The position numbers and the translations under genes were made by a program. From contig JAHZFL010000002.1 in NCBI GenBank assembly GCA_019421345.1, positions 6,727-70,726 of the forward strand: a stretch of 64,000 bases of DNA, given 5' to 3'. Under the pieces are notes generated by a model, which saw only the letters and a program-made list of their open reading frames with translations, was not told the origin of the DNA and ran no database searches. This document shows, one piece after another, positions 58,562-64,000 of the stretch. Positions within the stretch are counted from its first letter, which is position 1. Each line of letters begins with the position of its first letter. The stretch is from Roseburia sp. (lineage in GTDB: Bacteria; Bacillota; Clostridia; Lachnospirales; Lachnospiraceae).

Positions 58562-60976
58562 TTATTTCCCCTCGGCAAATTGCTCCACTAAAAGCCCGCC
58601 GTCTCTTATTTTAACCGTAATCTGTCCGGTGTCCATCGTACAAAAAACCTCACTCCCGGACTCCTTCATACGCGCAACCGCCTCCGTATGCGGATGACCG
58701 TAGCGGTTGTTCTCTGCGCAGGAGATCACGGAAATCCTTGGAGAAATCCGCTCAAGCAGCTCGCTAGAATTGGAATACCTTGAGCCGTGATGCGCCGCCT
58801 TATAGACATCGATCCCGATTCTCCCGTTCTCCGTTTTCCCGTCGGCGGCAAGCTGCTCTCTCGCCTTTAAAATCGCGCGCTCCTGCTCCGCTCCGGTATC
58901 TCCCGTAAAAAGTCCGCAAAATCCATTTTCCTCATAGGAAAATACAAGCGAATTTGCATTCTTATCCTCTGCCAATACCAAGCTCTCATCGTCCGTTCCC
59001 GCAGGAAAAAGTACAGAAAGGCGGGCGTCGCCAAGATACAATGTGTCTCCTGCCTTCACATACAAAAGCTCCGTTCCGTTTTTCTCTGCCAGCTTTGCCA
59101 AAACCTCATACGCCTCATCCCGCAGAATGTTTTCCGCAAACACCAGCGTATCGATCGCATAGCCAGCCTCAAGCAGCTCCCGCAGACCGGAAATATGATC
59201 CTCATCCGTATGTGATACAAACCAAACATCAATGCTTTTGACGCCCTTATATTTTAAAAACGGCAGCATGCGGTAAGTCCCGACCTGCTTCTCACTCGTA
59301 CTCCCTCCATCCACAAACATATCGCAGCCGCTTTCCGAATGAAGATAAATCCCGTCTCCCTGCCCAACATCCAAAAAGGAGAGCTCAAACGTCTTTGGCG
59401 GGCGAAACAGCAGCACGAAAAGCAGTGCCGCACTCACACAGAACAATCTGCACACCTGCCTTGCAGGCGCTCTCCCTGACGATTTCTGTGCGTAAAGGAA
59501 ATACGCCGCTCCCGCAAGCCCTGCATAATAACAAACTACCTGCCAGAGCTTTGGCCTGCCGACGATCACCATGCTTTGGGGCAGAGCAGCCGCACAAGCA
59601 CACAGCCATCGCACCAGAACCAAAAGCTTTTCACTGAAGCATAAAAGAAATGCGCCGCCCCGCAGCCACACAAGTCCAAGTGCGCCGCCCGCCACACCGC
59701 AGGAGAGGATCACTCCCATCAGCGGAAGCACCAGCAGATTTACCGGAAGCGCATACAACGGAATCTCATAATAATACCATGTCACTACCGGCAGAGTGGC
59801 AAGCTGGACGGCAGCACTCACAAACAGCGTCTCCTTTTGTTTTCTGTGAGACCCATCCGCAAAGGATATGCAGCCTCCAAGCCATACAACACCGACAATC
59901 GCAGCAAAGGAGAACTGGAAGCCCGCATCCCACAGGAGATACGGATTTCTCCAGAGCAAAATCAGTCCCATCAGTCCAAGTGCATTCAAGCTGTCATAGC
60001 TTTTCCCCGCCGCCTGCGCGAGCAGCAAAAGTCCAAACATGCCGGCAGACCGCTGGATAGAAGTACCCATTCCCGCCATCGTACCATATCCATATAAGCA
60101 TATGCCTGCAATGATTCCCGCCGTGCCAAATGTACATCCCCGCTTTCTTAAAAACCGGTACAGCGTCATGCCGATGATCGAGATATGCAGTCCGGAAATC
60201 GCCATAACATGAGAAAGCCCTGCCGTCTGATAAAGTCGCTTTGTCTCCTCATCCAGCAATGTCCTATCACCTGTGACCATCGCCGTCATCACACCGCACG
60301 CCAAAGGCTCCATCGCAGCCGCATAGACCTCCTTTAGCCGAAGCTTTAACGCAAACAGGCCCTCACGCCAGAAACTTTTTCTCCCGTGCTTCTCCAAGAG
60401 CGTCAGATTCTTTAAGGCAAAATCCGTTTTTCTCGCCAGATAAAAAGCCTGTGCGTCAAAATTCCCCTCATTGACGGCTGTTTTCCATAATTCTGCTGTT
60501 CCGTTTAAAATCACGATTTCTCCGATAGAAACAAGATCGGAATCTGAATAAGCAAGGATGCCATTACATGAGACCGGCTCCTGCATAGAAAAATGATAAA
60601 GATGTGTTCCCTTCTGTTCCCTCACAAAACAGTCGGTTAATTCATAGATATATTGATTATTTTTGAGCTGTTTTCCTGCCACCTTTCCCTGCACCGTAAG
60701 GGGCATGCCGCTGCTTATCTTCGGCAGATAGCTCTGCCGCTTAAGCTGTGCGCTTTGGTAGTCACAAAATCCAAGAAAAAGCATCAGCGCGCAGAGCGTG
60801 ATCCTCGTGCAAAGCTCGCGCACATGCTTTTTCCTGCGGCAAACTGCCGCAAGAGATACAAGCCATAGCAGCCCTGCGGCAGACACCGCCGCAAAGCTGC
60901 CTCCACCTCCATACGCAGCACATAAAATACCAAGCAGGAAACAGACCGCCATTCCGCAAAATGGTCTTTTGAGCAT
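58562..60976 (-). CDS. comEC: ComEC competence channel protein
   Basis: An 804-residue membrane protein for uptake of single-stranded DNA. N-terminal helices and a DUF4131 domain, a central multi-helix Competence domain (GLSHVMAISGLHISIIG), and a C-terminal metallo-beta-lactamase domain (LDVGQGDGIYL, SHTDEDHISG, FTGDTG) that may degrade the second strand. All three parts are complete. It follows the GerMN gene by 8 bases. Confidence 0.95.
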   Translation of the reverse strand: MLKRPFCGMAVCFLLGILCAAYGGGGSFAAVSAAGLLWLVSLAAVCRRKKHVRELCTRITLCALMLFLGFCDYQSAQLKRQSYLPKISSGMPLTVQGKVAGKQLKNNQYIYELTDCFVREQKGTHLYHFSMQEPVSCNGILAYSDSDLVSIGEIVILNGTAELWKTAVNEGNFDAQAFYLARKTDFALKNLTLLEKHGRKSFWREGLFALKLRLKEVYAAAMEPLACGVMTAMVTGDRTLLDEETKRLYQTAGLSHVMAISGLHISIIGMTLYRFLRKRGCTFGTAGIIAGICLYGYGTMAGMGTSIQRSAGMFGLLLLAQAAGKSYDSLNALGLMGLILLWRNPYLLWDAGFQFSFAAIVGVVWLGGCISFADGSHRKQKETLFVSAAVQLATLPVVTWYYYEIPLYALPVNLLVLPLMGVILSCGVAGGALGLVWLRGGAFLLCFSEKLLVLVRWLCACAAALPQSMVIVGRPKLWQVVCYYAGLAGAAYFLYAQKSSGRAPARQVCRLFCVSAALLFVLLFRPPKTFELSFLDVGQGDGIYLHSESGCDMFVDGGSTSEKQVGTYRMLPFLKYKGVKSIDVWFVSHTDEDHISGLRELLEAGYAIDTLVFAENILRDEAYEVLAKLAEKNGTELLYVKAGDTLYLGDARLSVLFPAGTDDESLVLAEDKNANSLVFSYEENGFCGLFTGDTGAEQERAILKAREQLAADGKTENGRIGIDVYKAAHHGSRYSNSSELLERISPRISVISCAENNRYGHPHTEAVARMKESGSEVFCTMDTGQITVKIRDGGLLVEQFAEGK

Positions 60977-60984
60977 AAATTTTG

Positions 60985-61971
60985 CTATCCCTCCTCTGTT
61001 CCCGTTGCATGTTCTCCCTTAGTGCCTTTTTCGCCCCCGACTAAAGAGGCATTGCTCTCATACATATCCTCAAGCTTAAGACTGTCGCGGTAAACACCGC
61101 TGGTGTCACCATTTACGGAGATCTGAACTTTACTGATCGTCGGCAGCTCGCAAAGCGAATTGACGATGGAGTACATCACAACCGACTCGCTGATCTTGTA
61201 ATCCTGATTACGGAACGCTTCATCCAGACTGACGTAGCATACACCGTCAACGACTGATACCGTCACAAGCTTTGTTCCCTCCGGTATCGCGGACTTCGCC
61301 CCCTTACTCTGCGGCCCTTCCAAAAGCTGCTCCATCACAAGCTTCTCCATCGACACATTGCTGCTGTAGTAAACGTCCTCGCGCACCTCCTTCACCAGCC
61401 CGTCCCCAGCTTCATTTGCAAAGTAAAGCGTGACTGACGTATTCTGGATCGAATTGATCTGCTCTCCGGGATTTTCCACAAAGCTGTCGGCGTTCATGCT
61501 CCCGACAAGATTTCCGTGCGAATCCGTCAGCGGCGCGTCCTCCACATAAAAGACCACGCAGTCCACTCCCTTGATCTGCGTCATCGTGCGTACGACCGCC
61601 GCGCGGCAGAGCACCTCCTCCACAGCCCCCATTTTCTTATAATCCGCATCAAACCAAAGCGTCAGCAGCGCACCGTCCAAGGAATAGCTCGTTACCTCCA
61701 CATCACTGGGGATCGGCTTGCGATATTCCACTTCATCCGTATCAGAGCAGAGTGCCGCAAGAAATTCCCGCACCAGGTCCCCCGTCTTTGTCGCCTTTGG
61801 CTCATATGCAACCGGAATAATGCGCGTCTTTTCTTTATTGAGATACTCGATCCGGTACTCTCCCTCGGCGGGCTTCGTGCTGCAGCCGGATAATATTCCT
61901 CCTAATAAAATGATAAAAAGCAAAGCAGCCAGACGCATGCCACCCTTTCCTTTCAATTTATATCTCTCCAT
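60985..61971 (-). CDS. Lipoprotein with two GerMN domains
   Basis: A 328-residue surface lipoprotein. Lipobox LGGILSGCSTKP after a hydrophobic segment, then two GerMN domains (about 55-165 and 185-295; the second with YYSSNVSMEKLVMEQLLEGP and DGVCYVSLDEAFRN). GerM in Bacillus acts in spore formation and germination; vegetative homologues occur beside sensor kinases, as here. It lies 15 bases after the kinase gene and may modulate it or act on the cell wall (inference). An internal ATG with its own GGAAAGGG is an alternative start. Confidence 0.88.
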   Translation of the reverse strand: MERYKLKGKGGMRLAALLFIILLGGILSGCSTKPAEGEYRIEYLNKEKTRIIPVAYEPKATKTGDLVREFLAALCSDTDEVEYRKPIPSDVEVTSYSLDGALLTLWFDADYKKMGAVEEVLCRAAVVRTMTQIKGVDCVVFYVEDAPLTDSHGNLVGSMNADSFVENPGEQINSIQNTSVTLYFANEAGDGLVKEVREDVYYSSNVSMEKLVMEQLLEGPQSKGAKSAIPEGTKLVTVSVVDGVCYVSLDEAFRNQDYKISESVVMYSIVNSLCELPTISKVQISVNGDTSGVYRDSLKLEDMYESNASLVGGEKGTKGEHATGTEEG

Positions 61972-61986
61972 TTCCTTTCCTCTGTC

Positions 61987-63432
61987 TTAAGAAATATAAT
62001 TAAGCGGAATACGGACATTAAAAATCGTGCCCTCTCCCTCTGTACTAAACACCTTGATCGCCCCGCGGTGCATCAATATCGCATTGCGCGTGATCGCAAG
62101 TCCCAATCCCGTACCTCCGATTTCTCTCGAATGCGATTTATCCACACGATAAAAACGTTCAAAAATATGCTCGAGCGACTCCTCCGGAATCCCCATGCCC
62201 GAATCCTCCACCTTCAGATAGAAATACTGATGATCGGCATTTAACGATACATGCACCCAACCGTTTTCTTTATTGTACTTAATTCCGTTTTCAATGAGGT
62301 TGGTAAATGCGAGCGTAAGCTTTACCTCGTCAATATCCGCACTGACCGGACGAAAGCTCTCCAGCACAAGCTCCACCTTCTGCTTCTCAGCGATCGGCTT
62401 AAGTCTTTTTAGAATCAGCTCGACCAGCTCATTGACATTCACATTCGTGATATTCAAATCCGCCGCTGATTTATCCATTTTCACAAGCGACAGCAGATCA
62501 TTGATGATCTTTGTCTCTCGTTCCACCTCATTTCCAATATCCACCATAAACTCCTGATACAATTCTACCGGAGCGTTCTCCATGCTGTTAATGGAATCTG
62601 CCAGAACCTTCATAGATGTCAGTGGCGTTTTCAGCTCATGCGAGACGTTCGATACAAACTCCTGTCTGGAATCATCAAGCACCTTCATCCTTCCGAGCAT
62701 CCCGTTAAACTTCTCGCAGATTTCTCTCGTCTCCGTATAATCATCAACGAAAAGCGCGTCCTCCCCATACCCCGTCTGTACCTCCTCGATCGATTGGGAA
62801 AGCGTATGCAAGGGCTTTACAAGGCGCACCGATGCAAAATAAGCAATGACAAGTATCGCAAAGATACACGCCAGCAAAATCACCGCCGTGCTTGTAGCCA
62901 GATATTCCAGATTTAAGTGAATGCTGTCTGTCGACACACTCACCATCATAACGCCTACGGTAAGCTTGGCATCCGCCTTTTCATCTGTCTGCACGAGCGG
63001 CATCGTCAGCTCGATATACCGGTTCTGCGCATCGTATTTGGTGATTTCCTCTCCGGCAAAGCTTTTCATCACCTCCTCAGAGATGATCGTCTTTCCGTTG
63101 TCGATCGCATAAGTATCGCGGACAATGTGAAAGCTGTCGTCAATGATCATCACACGCCCGTCATAAATCGTTGAAAACTGTTCCAACTGTACGTCTACCG
63201 CCTGTGCCGCCCCTGCGCTATTCAAATATTTACTGGAAACAATCTGATTTGCCAGAATCTTCGCCTGACTTAAGATTTCACTCGTGCGGATAAAAACCGC
63301 CCGGTTTTCATAAGAACCGAGCATTCCGGCACGAACCAGAATACTCGGTACAATTCCGATCAGAAGAAATAAAAGTATCAGTCTCCATTTGAGACTTCCA
63401 AAAAAATCTGCTGCTTTCTTAAACTTTGTCAT
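61987..63432 (-). CDS. HAMP-containing sensor histidine kinase
   Basis: About 481 residues: membrane helix (LILLFLLIGIVPSILV), extracellular Cache-like domain of about 140 residues, second helix (AVILLACIFAILVIAYFA), HAMP (VKPLHTLSQSIEEV), dimerisation domain with phospho-histidine in FVSNVSHELKTPLTSMK, and ATPase domain (NGIKYNKENGW, DSGMGIPEE, GGTGLGLAI). General layout of WalK/PhoR kinases; no PAS domain is evident. ATG 63432 follows GACAGGTGCATGGG. Works with the regulator encoded 12 bases upstream. Confidence 0.92.
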   Translation of the reverse strand: MTKFKKAADFFGSLKWRLILLFLLIGIVPSILVRAGMLGSYENRAVFIRTSEILSQAKILANQIVSSKYLNSAGAAQAVDVQLEQFSTIYDGRVMIIDDSFHIVRDTYAIDNGKTIISEEVMKSFAGEEITKYDAQNRYIELTMPLVQTDEKADAKLTVGVMMVSVSTDSIHLNLEYLATSTAVILLACIFAILVIAYFASVRLVKPLHTLSQSIEEVQTGYGEDALFVDDYTETREICEKFNGMLGRMKVLDDSRQEFVSNVSHELKTPLTSMKVLADSINSMENAPVELYQEFMVDIGNEVERETKIINDLLSLVKMDKSAADLNITNVNVNELVELILKRLKPIAEKQKVELVLESFRPVSADIDEVKLTLAFTNLIENGIKYNKENGWVHVSLNADHQYFYLKVEDSGMGIPEESLEHIFERFYRVDKSHSREIGGTGLGLAITRNAILMHRGAIKVFSTEGEGTIFNVRIPLNYIS

Positions 63433-63444
63433 CCCATGCACCTG

Positions 63445-64000
63445 TCAACTCTCGGAATAGTAATAACCGACTCCCCATTTGGTATGCACATACCTAGGCT
63501 CACTTGGATTGCTCTCAATCTTCTCCCGCAGCCTTCTGACATGCACATCCACAGTACGCACATCTCCCGGATATTCGTAACCCCAAACAAGATTAAGCAG
63601 ATTCTCCCTGCCGTATACCTTGTTTGGATGATGCACGAGCAGCTCCAGCAGATCAAACTCCTTCGCGGTGAGATTGACCTCCCTGCCAAGAATAAAAAGT
63701 CTCCGGCTCTCACAATCAAGGCGCAGTTCTCCCGTCTCGATCACCTTAGGATTCTCCTGCTTGTGCGCTCCCGCCGAGGTTCTGCGCATGATCGCCTTGA
63801 TCCTTGCCTTTACCTCCAAGATATTAAAGGGCTTTGTGATATAATCATCCGCGCCGTATTCAAGACCGAGGATCTTATCCATATCGTCTCCCTTTGCCGT
63901 GAGCATCACGATCGGCATATCCGAAAATTCCCGAATCTGCTGGCACACCTCAAAGCCGTCAAGCTTTGGCAGCATAATATCCAAAAGAATCATATCGTAT
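63445..64000 (-). CDS. OmpR/PhoB-type response regulator, truncated by window edge
   Basis: The C-terminal 185 residues are present; the N-terminus lies beyond the right edge. Seen are the phospho-aspartate region (ILLDIMLPKLDGF), YITKPF, and the winged-helix domain with RRLREKIESNPSEPRYVHTK split here as RRLREKIE and VHTKWGVGYYY. The tail resembles WalR/PhoP regulators. It is the first known gene of the run regulator, kinase, GerMN lipoprotein, comEC. Confidence 0.92.
   Translation of the reverse strand, partial: YDMILLDIMLPKLDGFEVCQQIREFSDMPIVMLTAKGDDMDKILGLEYGADDYITKPFNILEVKARIKAIMRRTSAGAHKQENPKVIETGELRLDCESRRLFILGREVNLTAKEFDLLELLVHHPNKVYGRENLLNLVWGYEYPGDVRTVDVHVRRLREKIESNPSEPRYVHTKWGVGYYYSES

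Overview
The window reads as a chromosomal segment of an endospore-forming, anaerobic Clostridia bacterium, most likely a gut Lachnospiraceae. This is an inference from gene content and gene order: germination protease gpr next to spoIIP, a Csp-like subtilase, a GerM-type lipoprotein, an [FeFe]-hydrogenase-like protein, fucose breakdown through a glycyl-radical diol dehydratase in a bacterial microcompartment (BMC), and YesM/YesN-type sensor pairs. Nearly all genes are on the minus strand. I saw no rRNA, tRNA, CRISPR array, transposase or phage gene.

Region 1 (1-12.2 kb): an rRNA methyltransferase (rsmF) and the start of a membrane protein; an [FeFe]-hydrogenase-like protein without ferredoxin domains; then a tight run of genes transcribed from 12.2 to 2.9 kb: M14 carboxypeptidase, leucine-rich-repeat protein, VWA/DUF2201 protein, MoxR AAA+ ATPase, ABC-class ATPase (PF09818 type), and a TetM/EF-G-like GTPase fused to a C-terminal NYN (YacP/Rae1-like) nuclease domain. 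The last protein and its neighbourhood are the best candidate for an undescribed system, possibly acting on ribosomes or RNA.

Region 2 (12.2-49.3 kb): a fucose island. Two trios of binding protein, sensor kinase and AraC-type response regulator flank it (12.2-16.3 and 45.5-49.2 kb). Inside are: fucI-fucU-kinase with a divergent AraC regulator; a BMC operon of about 13 kb running from 35.0 to 21.1 kb (glycyl-radical propanediol dehydratase, its activase, PduU, EutP, encapsulated fuculose-phosphate aldolase, PduO-C, PduP, zinc alcohol dehydrogenase, four BMC-domain shell genes, PduL, PduN, PduS, PduT, DeoR regulator); a ribose-type ABC importer; and a second ABC importer with an oxidoreductase and a cytoplasmic GH29 alpha-L-fucosidase. 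Proposed flow: fucosides are imported and trimmed, fucose is isomerised and phosphorylated, the aldolase makes lactaldehyde in or at the compartment, lactaldehyde is reduced to 1,2-propanediol, dehydrated to propionaldehyde, and disproportionated to propanol and propionyl-phosphate. There are no B12-dependent diol dehydratase genes.

Region 3 (49.3-64 kb): ordinary chromosome: Csp-like subtilase, asnB, PAP2 phosphatase, spoIIP-gpr, rpsT, a MIF-like tautomerase, holA, comEC, a GerMN lipoprotein, and a sensor kinase/response regulator pair cut by the window edge.

Two families of short palindromic repeats run through the window. Family 1 is a 36-38 bp unit with conserved ends and a covarying hairpin; nine copies lie at five sites, one of them translated as part of a protein. 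Family 2 is a hairpin plus a conserved 22-23 bp core, found inside the BMC operon and after rpsT.
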